A DNA stretch of 64,000 bases from Thiomicrorhabdus sp033238645 (GTDB lineage: Bacteria > Pseudomonadota > Gammaproteobacteria > Thiomicrospirales > Thiomicrospiraceae), in the NCBI GenBank assembly GCA_033238645.1, contig BQXR01000001.1, positions 186,001-250,000 of the forward strand, in the 5' to 3' direction. The translations under genes and the position numbers were made by a program. Under the pieces are notes generated by a model. It searched no databases and was not told where the DNA came from. It was given only the letters and a program-made list of their open reading frames with translations. The stretch's first letter is position 1. Every line of letters begins with the position of its first letter. Below, piece after piece: positions 16,861-25,867 of the stretch.

Positions 16861-18135
16861 ATGTTTGAGTTAGCAAAGCAGCGATTAGAGCCTGTTTTTA
16901 AACATATTGAAGTGGATGACGAGGTCATTTCCCGTTTGTCGGTTGCGAAGCGGTCTTATATTGCCAGTATTCCCGTACGAATGGATAGTGGAGAGCTGAA
17001 AATTTTTACAGGGTTTCGTGTGCAGTACGATGATACTCGCGGTCCAACAAAAGGGGGTATTCGATTTCATCCACAAGTAAATTTAGATGAAGTGACCTCT
17101 TTAAGTTTTTGGATGACGGTTAAGTGTGCTGTGGCAGGTTTACCGTTTGGCGGTGCAAAAGGTGGTGTAACAGTCGATCCTAAAGAGTTATCAAAGCTAG
17201 AGCTAGAGCGTCTTTCGAGAGGTTATATTCGAGCCTTTGGGGATATTCTGGGTGAATCACGTGATATCCCTGCACCCGATGTGTATACCAATGCCACCAT
17301 TATGGCCTGGATGGCAGATGAGTTTTCTGTACTAACACGCCGTCATGAGCCAGGCATGATTACCGGAAAACCACTGCATTTAGGGGGCTCTGAGGGGCGA
17401 GAACCAGCAACAGGACAGGGCGCGCTGCTTGTCTTAAATGAGTATGCAAGGCGCCACGGCTGGATTAAACATGAGACAACCATCGCTATCCAAGGATTTG
17501 GTAATGTAGGTTACCATTTTGCCCGTTTAGCTAAGAAAAGTGGCTATAGAGTGGTAGCCATATCCGATTCACAGGGTGGAATTTTCTCTTCTATGGGATT
17601 GCATGTTAACGATATCTATAGCTATAAACAGGTTCATGGGCAATTAGCTTCTGTATATTGTGATAACACCACTTATAAAGAGATGGAGTTTGACGAAATT
17701 ACTAATAGTGAACTTTTGGAGTTAGATGTGGATGTTTTGGTCTTAGGGGCTTTAGAGAATCAGGTTACTCTGTTAAATGCCGATAATATTAAAGCGAAAA
17801 CTATTCTTGAGATTGCAAATGGGCCTGTAACACCGCAAGCGGATGAAATTTTGGAGACTAAGGGTGTGACGGTTTTACCCGATGTACTAGTTAATTCAGG
17901 TGGGGTGACGGTGAGTTACTTTGAGTGGGTGCAAAATAGAGCGGGCTATTACTGGGGTGAGAATGAGGTGAATGAGAAGCTTAAAATTATTATGCAGCGA
18001 GAGTCGAATATAGTGTTTGATAAAGCACTGAGTCACGGGTGTTCGATCAGAACAGCAGCTTATATCCAAGGTGTAGAGCGTTTAGCGGGCGCTATTGATC
18101 AGCGAGGCAACCGTAAGTTCTTTAGTCAAAAATAA
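16861..18135 (+). CDS. gdhA: Glutamate dehydrogenase (Glu/Leu/Phe/Val dehydrogenase family)
   Basis: The 424-residue enzyme has the catalytic lysine motif PFGGAKGGV (near 100), TKGGIRFHP and a C-terminal Rossmann domain with IQGFGNVGYHFA. By family it catalyses reversible oxidative deamination of glutamate to 2-oxoglutarate and ammonia with NAD(P). Length fits the small hexameric class. The frame also allows a GTG at 16855, but the TAGGAG ribosome-binding site (16849-16854) is best spaced for the ATG at 16861. Cofactor preference cannot be decided by eye. Confidence 0.92.
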   Translation: MFELAKQRLEPVFKHIEVDDEVISRLSVAKRSYIASIPVRMDSGELKIFTGFRVQYDDTRGPTKGGIRFHPQVNLDEVTSLSFWMTVKCAVAGLPFGGAKGGVTVDPKELSKLELERLSRGYIRAFGDILGESRDIPAPDVYTNATIMAWMADEFSVLTRRHEPGMITGKPLHLGGSEGREPATGQGALLVLNEYARRHGWIKHETTIAIQGFGNVGYHFARLAKKSGYRVVAISDSQGGIFSSMGLHVNDIYSYKQVHGQLASVYCDNTTYKEMEFDEITNSELLELDVDVLVLGALENQVTLLNADNIKAKTILEIANGPVTPQADEILETKGVTVLPDVLVNSGGVTVSYFEWVQNRAGYYWGENEVNEKLKIIMQRESNIVFDKALSHGCSIRTAAYIQGVERLAGAIDQRGNRKFFSQK

Positions 18136-18437
18136 GCGGTTCTTAATTAGTGGAGTATCAGGGAGGGGAGTCCTCATCCTTGTTTTGGTTGTAACCTCTG
18201 TTATTTTTATTTGGTGGAAGGTCGTAATAATAGGGTTTGATCACAATGGGTAAGGTCTTTTTATCTATTTTTTGATGGTTTGTTTTAGGCTCCTCTGCTG
18301 TTTTCGCTATGGAGAATCAAAGTAGTTTGAATTGTGTTGAATTTGCTCATAGTTAATTTCCTTTATTTTGGGATTCTAATCTATAAGCGTTTACACGGTT
18401 TGATTTACAGGCCCTATTGCAAGCATCAAAAACAAAA
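18136..18437. other. Intergenic region, nothing recognised
   Basis: About 300 bases between gdhA (plus) and the ssrA terminator (minus). No gene, repeat or clear terminator for gdhA was found. Confidence 0.4.
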
Positions 18438-18470
18438 AAGCCCCCGTTTCTAATTTAGAAACGGGGGCTT
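18438..18470 (-). terminator. ssrA terminator
   Basis: A long stem, AAGCCCCCGTTTCTAA paired with TTAGAAACGGGGGCTT, is followed on the minus strand by TTTTTTG, eight bases past the tmRNA 3' end. Confidence 0.9.
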
Positions 18471-18477
18471 CGTTGTT

Positions 18478-18830
18478 TGGTGGAGATGGGCGGAGTCGAA
18501 CCGCCGTCCAGAAAGCTTCCACTTAGAACTCTACATGTTTATTTGGTCTATTAATTTAACTCGGCTGTTGCCCGGCCATCAGGGATCACAGAGAGCGAGT
18601 TTGTAAATTTTAGTAAGGGCTATCCAAACACATAACACGTACGATTTCGTATAAGTCGATACAAACTAGGGGCTACGAACAACTGGCCTAGTCTGCACTA
18701 GCGGCCTAAGCTGCTAGAGAGTAGTTATTGTCGTTTGCAACTATAACATTTGAACTAAGATTTAGGTGCATAGATCAGGCACCACATGCATCCCAAGCTT
18801 CCATCTCCCTGTCGAAACCAAAACACCCCC
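18478..18830 (-). ncRNA. ssrA: Transfer-messenger RNA (tmRNA)
   Basis: Read on the minus strand, the RNA begins GGGGGTGTTTTGGTTTCGAC, typical of tmRNA 5' ends. It finishes with the tRNA-like 3' half CGGTTCGACTCCGCCCATCTC plus ACCA-type end, encoded at 18478. The 5' and 3' ends pair as an alanine-type acceptor stem. The internal frame starts with resume codon GCA near 18740 and encodes the tag ANDNNYSLAA before TAG, close to the E. coli tag ANDENYALAA. It rescues stalled ribosomes together with SmpB, encoded just upstream on the same strand. Confidence 0.96.
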
Positions 18831-19082
18831 ATAATAGAAGTACTTGTTTTTACAAGTGGACTGAAGTTTGTTCAGTTTTGCCTAAGTCGAGCCTCAATAG
18901 TATTAGAGTAAAATTCCAAAGTATTGAATACGTCTTAGACAGTTTTAAAGCCTTTTAATAAAAGTAATGCTCTTCATTCATTAATAATTATTGAATAGGG
19001 GCTTTAAAAGATTTTTCAAGTTTAAGCTTCAATAAAGGGCTTAAGTTGAAAAGGTTGCTTATTATAGCGTTTTTATCAAAAC

Positions 19083-19565
19083 TTAACGGGTAAGTTTCAT
19101 AATTCGTTGTTTATCACGATTCCATTCACGGTCTTTTTCAGTAGCACGTTTATCATGTAGTTTTTTTCCCTTGGCCAGACCGATATTTAATTTCACTTTA
19201 CCTGAATTGCTCCAGTACATCTCTAAAGGGATAACCGTTAAGCCATCCTGGTCCACTTTTGACGTTAAACGTTCAATTTCACTGCGGTTGAGCAGCAGTT
19301 TTCTTAAGCGCAGTGGATCATGAAAAGAGTGGGTCGAAGCGGTAATCAACGGCTGTATCTGTGCCCCAAAGAGAAATGCTTCGTGATTTTTTAAGAGAAT
19401 ATAGCTCTCTTTAATATTTACTTTACCCTCACGAATACTTTTAACTTCCCAGCCCTGTAGCGATAATCCCGCTTCATAAGTCTGATTAATACTAAAGTCG
19501 TGGCGCGCCTTTTTATTTTGCGCGATGGTATTTTCACTTGGTTTTTTCTTTGGTTTTTTTGCCAT
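19083..19565 (-). CDS. smpB: SsrA-binding protein SmpB
   Basis: A 160-residue basic protein with the SmpB signatures NKKARHDFSI, GLSLQGWEVKSIREGKVN and a C-terminal KKLHDKRATEKDREW tail. It binds tmRNA and places it in the stalled ribosome for trans-translation. Its RNA partner ssrA lies directly downstream on the same strand, the arrangement known from E. coli. Confidence 0.97.
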   Translation of the reverse strand: MAKKPKKKPSENTIAQNKKARHDFSINQTYEAGLSLQGWEVKSIREGKVNIKESYILLKNHEAFLFGAQIQPLITASTHSFHDPLRLRKLLLNRSEIERLTSKVDQDGLTVIPLEMYWSNSGKVKLNIGLAKGKKLHDKRATEKDREWNRDKQRIMKLTR

Positions 19566-19671
19566 ATCGTTTTAGTCGAACCCGACCCTTTATTTTACTT
19601 GAATGAAACGTTGGCCATTATAGCAAAATCAACCTATAGATACTCACTTGTAAATGGGAAGACTTTGATGA

Positions 19672-20403
19672 TTATCTTAACTCACGGCCTGTAAAGCAGT
19701 ACTGCATAACTGCTTTAGGGACAAATTGATTTAGGCGAACCACATCTAATGTAAATTTGTGAATATGTCCTAAGTCACTCTCAAGTTCAAAGTGAATGTT
19801 GTGATTGTTTGCTAAGGCAGATTGAAATACTTTAAAGAAATTAATCGTGTCAGAGCTATTTTTCTCAGCCTTAAAAGAGGGCATTTCTCGATAGGTAAAA
19901 GAGTAATGGAAGCTCATAGCGAGCATGTCTGGTTGTTTTTTGATGTCTGTTCTAAATAGTTTAGAGAGTTGTCTATTTTGCCCGCCCACCGATATGTCAC
20001 CACTAGCAAAGTCATCCTCTGTTGAGGTCTTTAAAAACTGCTTATCATCATAAATATACCCGTGTTTAGCAAAGCTTGGCGAAGCGTTTGGTAGTTTGCC
20101 ATTAGCTTCTTTTAGGAACTTATCATGATCAATATACTGTACGCTAAAATTTGCAAAGTAGTCTTTACAGCGCATAAAAAATGCTTTCTGTTTTGTATAG
20201 TCGGCAGGTATATAGATGAGACTAGCATTAGAGACTTTTTCACTAAAATCATCCTCTTGGTATTTTATGACCCAAGTATCTTTGAGTAAGCCATCATTAG
20301 CACCACTACCAATATGTTCGATAAGATGTCGGCTTGCGGCATAGGTTTGCAATGATATAAATATTGTAACGAGCATTATACTGCTCTTTGTAATGTAGCT
20401 CAT
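19672..20403 (-). CDS. Hypothetical exported protein
   Basis: The 243-residue product has a hydrophobic N-terminus (about 7-22) ending TYAAS, consistent with a cleaved signal peptide. The mature part is rich in aromatic and polar residues with no motif I recognise. It lies alone between smpB and the ratA pair, and no promoter or partner suggests a role. A cell-envelope or periplasmic location is inferred from the signal peptide only. Confidence 0.6.
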   Translation of the reverse strand: MSYITKSSIMLVTIFISLQTYAASRHLIEHIGSGANDGLLKDTWVIKYQEDDFSEKVSNASLIYIPADYTKQKAFFMRCKDYFANFSVQYIDHDKFLKEANGKLPNASPSFAKHGYIYDDKQFLKTSTEDDFASGDISVGGQNRQLSKLFRTDIKKQPDMLAMSFHYSFTYREMPSFKAEKNSSDTINFFKVFQSALANNHNIHFELESDLGHIHKFTLDVVRLNQFVPKAVMQYCFTGRELR

Positions 20404-20646
20404 TTGAACTCTCTAAGTATTGATACATGTTTTTTATATAGGCACTTGCAAATTAATTGGGTAACTCTAATATTAATATAGGTTAATATATAGTCTCTTA
20501 TATTAACATGGTTTTTGTATCTTGTTATTTTGGCGTTAATGCATGAAAGATTTTGGCACAATAGTTTGCTTTGTTATAATTGGAGATTGTCTGTGTCCTA
20601 AACAGATTTTTCAGTTTATTAGCTTAGATAGAGTTGTATTAGTGTT

Positions 20647-21078
20647 ATGAAAAAAATTGCAAGAACCGCTTTGCTACCTTATTCAGCACAACAGATGTTT
20701 GATATAGTGAATAATGTGGTTGCCTATCCTGACTTTTTACCTTGGTGCGGTCAATCAGAAGTTTTTTCAGAATCTTCTTCTGAGATGGTGGCCAGTGTCA
20801 CAATTGCCAAAGCAGGCATTAAGCAGGCATTTCAAACACAGAATCATTTAGTCTCGGGTGAGCGTATTGAGATGACTCTGATAGATGGGCCTTTTAAGGA
20901 GCTTAGAGGAGAGTGGGTTTTTAAAGTGTTAGATACTGATGCATGTAAAATTCAATTCGAGGTCGAGTTTGAAGTAAATAGTGGCCTGTTAAATGCCGCT
21001 ATTGGTCCCATTTTTGAGCATATATCAACGACTTTAGTGGACTCATTTTGTGAGAGAGCTAAACAAGTTTATGGTTAG
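20647..21078 (+). CDS. ratA: RatA/COQ10-type START-domain protein, copy 1
   Basis: A 143-residue single-domain protein of the polyketide cyclase/COQ10 (SRPBCC) family. It has the RatA pattern LPYSAQQMFDIVNNVVAYPDFLPWC and a C-terminal LLNAAIGPIF. In E. coli RatA was described as interfering with 70S ribosome association, and COQ10 homologues bind ubiquinone. It is followed 46 bases later by a paralogue of identical length and then by rnfH, the usual ratA-rnfH neighbour. Confidence 0.88.
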   Translation: MKKIARTALLPYSAQQMFDIVNNVVAYPDFLPWCGQSEVFSESSSEMVASVTIAKAGIKQAFQTQNHLVSGERIEMTLIDGPFKELRGEWVFKVLDTDACKIQFEVEFEVNSGLLNAAIGPIFEHISTTLVDSFCERAKQVYG

Positions 21079-21124
21079 AATTTAATCAGGTTAATACAAC
21101 CCTTATATAGATAAGAAGTACTTT

Positions 21125-21556
21125 ATGAAGAAAATAGAAAAAAGTATATTGTTACCGTATACCGCTGAACAGATATATTCAATTGTTAATAATGTTGCTG
21201 AGTATCCAGAGTTTTTACCATGGTGTGATCATGTAAAAGTTCTCTCAGAAAGCCGCTATGAGATGATAGCTTCTATTACCGTCTCTAAAGCAGGTATTAG
21301 TCAAACGTTTAAAACAAGAAATAGGCTAACTGAAGGTAAGCGAATTGAGATGTTTCTGTTAGAAGGCCCGTTTAAAGCTTTGGATGGTGTATGGGAGTTT
21401 AGAATGCTTGAAGATGGTAACTGCCTAGTTCGTTTTGAGGTGGAGTATGAAGCAAGTTATGCCTTACTGAATGCAACTATTGGTCCTGTTTTTTCAGCAT
21501 CAAGTACGGTAATGTTAAATGCATTGAATAAACGTGCTCAAGTCTTATATGGCTAA
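21125..21556 (+). CDS. RatA/COQ10-type START-domain protein, copy 2
   Basis: A second 143-residue RatA-family protein, aligned with copy 1 without gaps and identical at roughly half the positions (shared KKI, LLPY, IVNNV, FLPWC, KAGI, RIEM, GPFK, LLNA-IGP). This indicates an old tandem duplication, not an assembly repeat. Its DNA is clearly diverged. It lies directly before rnfH, so it may be the copy in the ancestral position. Function as for copy 1. Confidence 0.87.
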   Translation: MKKIEKSILLPYTAEQIYSIVNNVAEYPEFLPWCDHVKVLSESRYEMIASITVSKAGISQTFKTRNRLTEGKRIEMFLLEGPFKALDGVWEFRMLEDGNCLVRFEVEYEASYALLNATIGPVFSASSTVMLNALNKRAQVLYG

Positions 21557-21587
21557 TGTATTTTTAGTTGAATACTCTTCTGAGTAG

Positions 21588-21896
21588 ATGGATAAATTGA
21601 TGAGCAGTAGTAAACAGATGATTCAGATTGAAGTGGCTTATGCACTTGAGACCCAGCAGTTTCTATTTATCGAATCGGTTGAGGAGGGTTGTACGGTCGA
21701 ACTTGCTTTAAAGGCCTCACAACTTTTGCAGGAGTTTCCTGATCTAAATACAGATAAATTGGGCATTTTTGGTAAATTGGTAAAGCCTGATCAAGTACTC
21801 AGAGCAGGAGATAGAATCGAGGTTTATCGTCCATTGAAGGCTGATCCACGAGATAGACGTCGTAAAAAAGTAGAAGAAGCTCGTAAAGAGCGTTAG
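21588..21896 (+). CDS. rnfH: RnfH family ubiquitin-fold protein
   Basis: The 102-residue protein matches RnfH/RatB (UPF0125): IQIEVAYALETQQ near the start, then GIFGKLVKPDQVLRAGDRIE and YRPLKADPRDRRRKK near the end. It has a beta-grasp fold, and its role is not settled. A second possible start lies at 21600. It follows the ratA pair and ends in a strong bidirectional terminator. Confidence 0.92.
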   Translation: MDKLMSSSKQMIQIEVAYALETQQFLFIESVEEGCTVELALKASQLLQEFPDLNTDKLGIFGKLVKPDQVLRAGDRIEVYRPLKADPRDRRRKKVEEARKER

Positions 21897-21930
21897 GTTT
21901 TTGAGTTACTTTATGAATCACAGAAACAAA

Positions 21931-21960
21931 AAAGGTCTGAATATTCAGACCTTTTTTGTT
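21931..21960. terminator. Bidirectional terminator between rnfH and bamE
   Basis: AAAGGTCTGAA/TTCAGACCTTT is flanked by A-runs and T-runs, so it can stop transcription in both directions. Confidence 0.88.
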
Positions 21961-21978
21961 TTGTATTTTCAATATTTT

Positions 21979-21990
21979 GAGCAGGGGGGG
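21979..21990 (+). repeat. KOPS-like G-tract motif (G7)
   Basis: GAGCA followed by seven G. Its last base abuts the bamE stop codon, and it lies 25 bases after the preceding terminator. Confidence 0.8.
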
Positions 21991-22443
21991 CTAAAATAAT
22001 GTTGACCAAAAACCACGATTTTCTACTTCAACACTTTGATTAATCACTTGCCAAGTTTTAAGTAGGTTGTCTTCATCAAATTGAATGCTTAAGCGCTTTG
22101 CAGAATCAGAGTGTAGTTCAGCGTTATTACTGTAAAAAACATACTCCCAATGATTAGGCTTAAACGGGTGTCGTGCTAAGGGAGGCCCCAGTAAAATTCT
22201 TACCTGATCTTTATTAAGCCCTTCTTGAAGATCTGAAATAGCATCCTGCTTCATTACATTCCCTTGTGTTAAAGGGGCTTTATAGGGCGTTAGGGAGGTG
22301 CAACCTGAAAGCATTATTACAGATAGGCTTAAAGAGATGGCAAAGGCTTTGGTCAATCTAGAAAGACGGTTGTTTTGTATGGTTTTTAAGGGCATATTTT
22401 TGTCTAATTTTAACGAGTGACGATTGAAAATTTTCATACTCAT
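21991..22443 (-). CDS. bamE: Outer membrane assembly lipoprotein BamE
   Basis: The product has a lipobox (MLSGC) and the BamE/SmpA domain with GNVMKQDAISDLQEGLNKDQV and LLGPPLARHPFKPNHWEYVFY. BamE supports the BamABCD machine that inserts outer membrane proteins. The longest frame (150 residues) puts 47 residues before the lipid-modified Cys, which is long. ATGs at 22437 or 22395 would give more usual signal peptides, and no ribosome-binding site decides between them. It is divergent from fur, as in many gammaproteobacteria. Confidence 0.92.
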   Translation of the reverse strand: MSMKIFNRHSLKLDKNMPLKTIQNNRLSRLTKAFAISLSLSVIMLSGCTSLTPYKAPLTQGNVMKQDAISDLQEGLNKDQVRILLGPPLARHPFKPNHWEYVFYSNNAELHSDSAKRLSIQFDEDNLLKTWQVINQSVEVENRGFWSTLF

Positions 22444-22643
22444 TTAAATTCTTGTTGTAGGTGATTTGAGGTATTATACACGCTAAGTTGTTATTGAATG
22501 AGTTACAAGTTCAATTAAGTGTTTAAACTTTTTGCATATATAAATGACCATTGATCAAATAGGGTTTAAGCTCTGTTTATGAAAATAAATTTTAGCAAGT
22601 AGAGCAACACTCATTAGAGTAAACATAGATTTTAGAGGATGAA

Positions 22644-23048
22644 ATGAGCGGAGCAGAGTTAAAAAAAGTGGGCTTAAAGGTCACTTTACCGAGATTAAAA
22701 ATTTTAGAGATTCTTGAGTGTCTAGATGATCAACATCATCTAACGGCTGAAGATGTTTATAAAATTTTACTAGAGCAGGGTGAAGAGGTTGGTTTAGCAA
22801 CTGTTTATCGTGTACTTACTCAGTTTGAGCAGGCTGGTATCGTTCGTCGTCTAAACTTTGAAAATAATATCTCTATCTTTGAGTTAGATACCGGTGATAA
22901 CCATGATCACCTAGTCTGCATTAAGTCGGGTAAAGTGAGAGAGTTTGTGGATCCCGTGATAGAAGCTCGTATTAAAGAGATCGCTAAAGAGAACGGTTAT
23001 GAGCTTTGTAGCCATAACTTAGTGATCTACGGGGCACTTGAGGAGTAA
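22644..23048 (+). CDS. fur: Ferric uptake regulator Fur
   Basis: The 134-residue regulator has the Fur DNA-binding helix (GLATVYRVLTQFEQAGIV) and the metal-site region HDHLVCIKSGKV. In E. coli the equivalent is HDHLICLDCGKV. The second cysteine of that CxxC is Ser here, so the structural zinc site is altered, as in several other Fur proteins. It uses Fe2+ as corepressor to control iron uptake genes. AGAGGA just before the ATG serves as ribosome-binding site. The gene is convergent with recN. Confidence 0.95.
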   Translation: MSGAELKKVGLKVTLPRLKILEILECLDDQHHLTAEDVYKILLEQGEEVGLATVYRVLTQFEQAGIVRRLNFENNISIFELDTGDNHDHLVCIKSGKVREFVDPVIEARIKEIAKENGYELCSHNLVIYGALEE

Positions 23049-23083
23049 TACCTTAATACACTTAAAGCCCTCAAATATCTTAT

Positions 23084-24763
23084 CTACTTAATATCCTTGG
23101 TTCTATTTTGTGCCGTGGATAGCATCTCTTTGGCATGTTCACGTGTCTGTTCAGTTACTTTTAATCCTCCCATCATTCTTGCCAACTCTTCTACACGTTC
23201 GGCTTCATTCAGTTCAATGACCTGCGTATAAGTAAGATCTTTTTCGGTGTGTTTTTCAATACGTAGATGACTATGGCCGTGTGATGCGACTTGTGCTAAA
23301 TGGGTGATAGAGAGTATCTGCTTATGCAGGCCAAGTTGCTGCATTTTTTTACCAACCACCTCTGCAATACCGCCACCGATACCAACATCAACCTCATCAA
23401 AGATCAGTGTTGGCAAGCTAGTCACTTCAGCCGTTGCTACCTGAATGGCTAGGCTAATTCTGGATAGCTCTCCTCCCGATGCCACTTTAGCTAAAGGCTG
23501 TAGAGGTTGGCCTTTGTTGGCGGTGACATGAAAAGCAATTTTATCTAAGCCACTTGCATTAGGTGTTTCCAATTTACTGAGTACGACTTCAAATAGACCA
23601 TTAGGCATACCTAAAGTGTGCATGCCTTCCGTCACAATTTTAGAGAGCTTGACCGCTGACGTTTGGCGAGATTTGCTCAGTGATAGAGCACTATTTTGGT
23701 AGTTTGCCCAAGCTTTATCAATCTCTGATTTTAACTTCTCTAGTGATGCATCAGACTGCGTTAAGCTGGTGAGTGCATCTTTGAGTCGTTGATGTTTTTC
23801 AATAAGTTTAGAGGGATCTAAATTATATTTTTTAGCCAAACCAAATAATAGAGATAAGCGTTCTTCAATCTCTTTAAGTTGGTTAGGGTCTATATCACTC
23901 GCGTTAGAGTGGTGTTGTATTTCTCCCGCCGCTTCTTGTGCTTCAATTAAGGCGCTATTGAGTTGTTCAATAGATGCTTGCATGGTTGGGCTAAACTCAA
24001 TGATAGACTCTAATGCATAAACTGCTTGATTGAGATGATCAATCGCTCCTGATTCACCTTCAATAGCATCATAAGCTGCTTGGCAGGCGATTTGAATTTC
24101 ACTGGCATGTGAAAGCTGACTCTGTTCTTCTGAGAGTGTCTCAAACTCACCTTCGAGAGGCTTAACTTCATCAAATTCATTATTTTGAAAACTGAGTAAC
24201 TCTAGTCTACTCTGGTAGTCAGCTTGCTCTGCAATGAGCTGCTCTAACTGCTTGTTAAGTTTCTGCCATGTTTGATAGCTTTGTTTACAGCTTTCAATCG
24301 GCTTAGGATGAACTGCATAGGCATCCAGTAGTCCCAGTTGTTTTAAATTTGATAATAGTGACTGGTGCTCATGTTGACCATGAATATCTATCAACATATT
24401 ACCTAGGGTTTTTAACTGACTGGCAGGGGTAGGGCGGCCATTAATGTAAGCTTTTGATCGGCCTTCACTGGTAATGGTTCTTCTTAAGTAACAGTCTTGT
24501 TCATCATCTAACTCTTGCTCTTTTAACCACGCCTGAACTAAAGGAAGGGCTTCAATATCAAATTGTGCGGTTACATCTGCGCGTGGTGTATTGTATCTAA
24601 CAAGTGAGCTGTCAGAGCGTTCGCCCAAGCTTAAGCCTAAGGCATCTAGCAAAATAGATTTACCTGCACCAGTTTCACCCGTTAAGCTACTAAATCCACT
24701 GTTAAAGTTGAGTTGTAGTTTTTCAATCAGCGCTAAGTTTTGAATGGTAAGTTCTTGAAGCAT
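23084..24763 (-). CDS. recN: DNA repair protein RecN
   Basis: The 559-residue SMC-like ATPase has Walker A (GETGAGKSILLDALG, near 29-43), long central coiled-coil segments, the ABC signature VASGGELSRISLA and Walker B LIFDEVDVGIGG. It acts in double-strand break repair. Length matches the family. It lies downstream of nadK on the same strand, with a G-tract motif between them. Confidence 0.96.
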   Translation of the reverse strand: MLQELTIQNLALIEKLQLNFNSGFSSLTGETGAGKSILLDALGLSLGERSDSSLVRYNTPRADVTAQFDIEALPLVQAWLKEQELDDEQDCYLRRTITSEGRSKAYINGRPTPASQLKTLGNMLIDIHGQHEHQSLLSNLKQLGLLDAYAVHPKPIESCKQSYQTWQKLNKQLEQLIAEQADYQSRLELLSFQNNEFDEVKPLEGEFETLSEEQSQLSHASEIQIACQAAYDAIEGESGAIDHLNQAVYALESIIEFSPTMQASIEQLNSALIEAQEAAGEIQHHSNASDIDPNQLKEIEERLSLLFGLAKKYNLDPSKLIEKHQRLKDALTSLTQSDASLEKLKSEIDKAWANYQNSALSLSKSRQTSAVKLSKIVTEGMHTLGMPNGLFEVVLSKLETPNASGLDKIAFHVTANKGQPLQPLAKVASGGELSRISLAIQVATAEVTSLPTLIFDEVDVGIGGGIAEVVGKKMQQLGLHKQILSITHLAQVASHGHSHLRIEKHTEKDLTYTQVIELNEAERVEELARMMGGLKVTEQTREHAKEMLSTAQNRTKDIK

Positions 24764-24817
24764 ATTTAGTCTTTATATATAGGTCTATGGTTAATGATTT
24801 TAAGTTTGATCAGTTTT

Positions 24818-24829
24818 GAGCAGGGGGGG
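24818..24829 (+). repeat. KOPS-like G-tract motif (G7)
   Basis: GAGCA followed by seven G, six bases beyond the nadK stop, between two minus-strand genes. Confidence 0.8.
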
Positions 24830-24835
24830 AGTAGC

Positions 24836-25717
24836 CTAATACAACTTATCGCCCCAGCGAAGTTTGGCTCTTAATAGCTCAAAATGATCATGCCCTTTAG
24901 GATGTAGCATTTTAATAAAGCTACTGTGGCGTGTCACAGTTGTATGGTATCCCGCAGTGATCACATAAGAGACTTGGCCATCACAGATGATATTAGCTGT
25001 GCCATGGCAGTAATCGGCATGTGGGCGTAATTCTACGACACTTTTACCTGAGATCACATAAGGGCGCGTGCTCATGGTGTGTGGGTTGATAGAGACAAGG
25101 CTCAGCACATCTAATGACGGATCTAAAATAGGCCCCCCTGCTGAAAGTGCATAAGCGGTTGAACCCGTTGGGGTCGATATGATTAATCCATCAGAGCGCT
25201 GGCTATTTAAAAAGCGGCCATCAACAAAGGTTTCAAACTCAATCATACGCGGTGATTCTGTTTTGTGAATAACCACATCATTAAACGCCAGTTGATCAAA
25301 TAGAATTTTGTCATCTTTAGTGATAATCACGCGGATAAGATTACGCTCTTCATAATCATAGTCACCATTTAATACATCATCTAAAATGTAGATCATATCT
25401 TTAGGGGATATATCGGTTAAAAAACCCAGGCGACCCAAGTTAATCCCCATAATAGGGATGTTTTGATCAACGATAGAGCGTACCACATCTAAGAAAGTCC
25501 CATCGCCACCGACAACAATGGCAACATCAATCTTCTCAGCAAGATCATCGCGTTCAATAATCTCTACACCGTGGCGCTCATGCGGGAAGTCATGACAAGA
25601 AGAAGAGTCTAAATAAACGGTTTTTGATTTTGATAGCAGGTATTTCACCAGTTTATCGATGCTCTCCCATGACTCAATACCGTTATATTTTCCGAAAATT
25701 CCAATTTTTTCAAACAT
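24836..25717 (-). CDS. nadK: NAD kinase
   Basis: The 293-residue enzyme phosphorylates NAD to NADP. It shows the GGDGT motif (VVGGDGTFLDVVR), NLGRLGFLTDI, and the nucleotide-binding NDVVIHK and STPTGSTAYALSAGGP motifs of NadK. It is divergent from hrcA, a common arrangement with grpE/hrcA and recN. Confidence 0.97.
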   Translation of the reverse strand: MFEKIGIFGKYNGIESWESIDKLVKYLLSKSKTVYLDSSSCHDFPHERHGVEIIERDDLAEKIDVAIVVGGDGTFLDVVRSIVDQNIPIMGINLGRLGFLTDISPKDMIYILDDVLNGDYDYEERNLIRVIITKDDKILFDQLAFNDVVIHKTESPRMIEFETFVDGRFLNSQRSDGLIISTPTGSTAYALSAGGPILDPSLDVLSLVSINPHTMSTRPYVISGKSVVELRPHADYCHGTANIICDGQVSYVITAGYHTTVTRHSSFIKMLHPKGHDHFELLRAKLRWGDKLY

Positions 25718-25754
25718 GGTTTTAAAGCTCTTTAAGAATAGGGTGTAAAAAGTC

Positions 25755-25782
25755 TTGTATAACTCGGTCAGCGACCTATAAT
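25755..25782 (+). promoter_or_regulatory. hrcA operon promoter
   Basis: TTGTAT and a perfect TATAAT (25777-25782) are separated by 16 bases, 86 bases upstream of the hrcA ATG. The -10 box abuts the CIRCE-like operator, so repressor binding would cover the transcription start. Confidence 0.65.
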
Positions 25783-25808
25783 TTAGCAGTCAAAAATAAG
25801 AGTGCTAG
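25783..25808 (+). promoter_or_regulatory. CIRCE-like HrcA operator
   Basis: TTAGCAGTC, 8 bases, GAGTGCTAG. The CIRCE consensus is TTAGCACTC-N9-GAGTGCTAA, so each arm has one mismatch and the spacer is one base short. Its position at the hrcA promoter supports autoregulation of the heat-shock operon. Confidence 0.7.
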
Positions 25809-25867
25809 TTTTAATTTAAGCGCTAAGGCTTAACAATCATCTTAATCACAGTTTACTAGGCTAGCAG

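Noticed and set aside
18728..18958. Open frame near the ssrA gene
   Set aside because: It overlaps the 5' part and upstream region of tmRNA and has no coding character.
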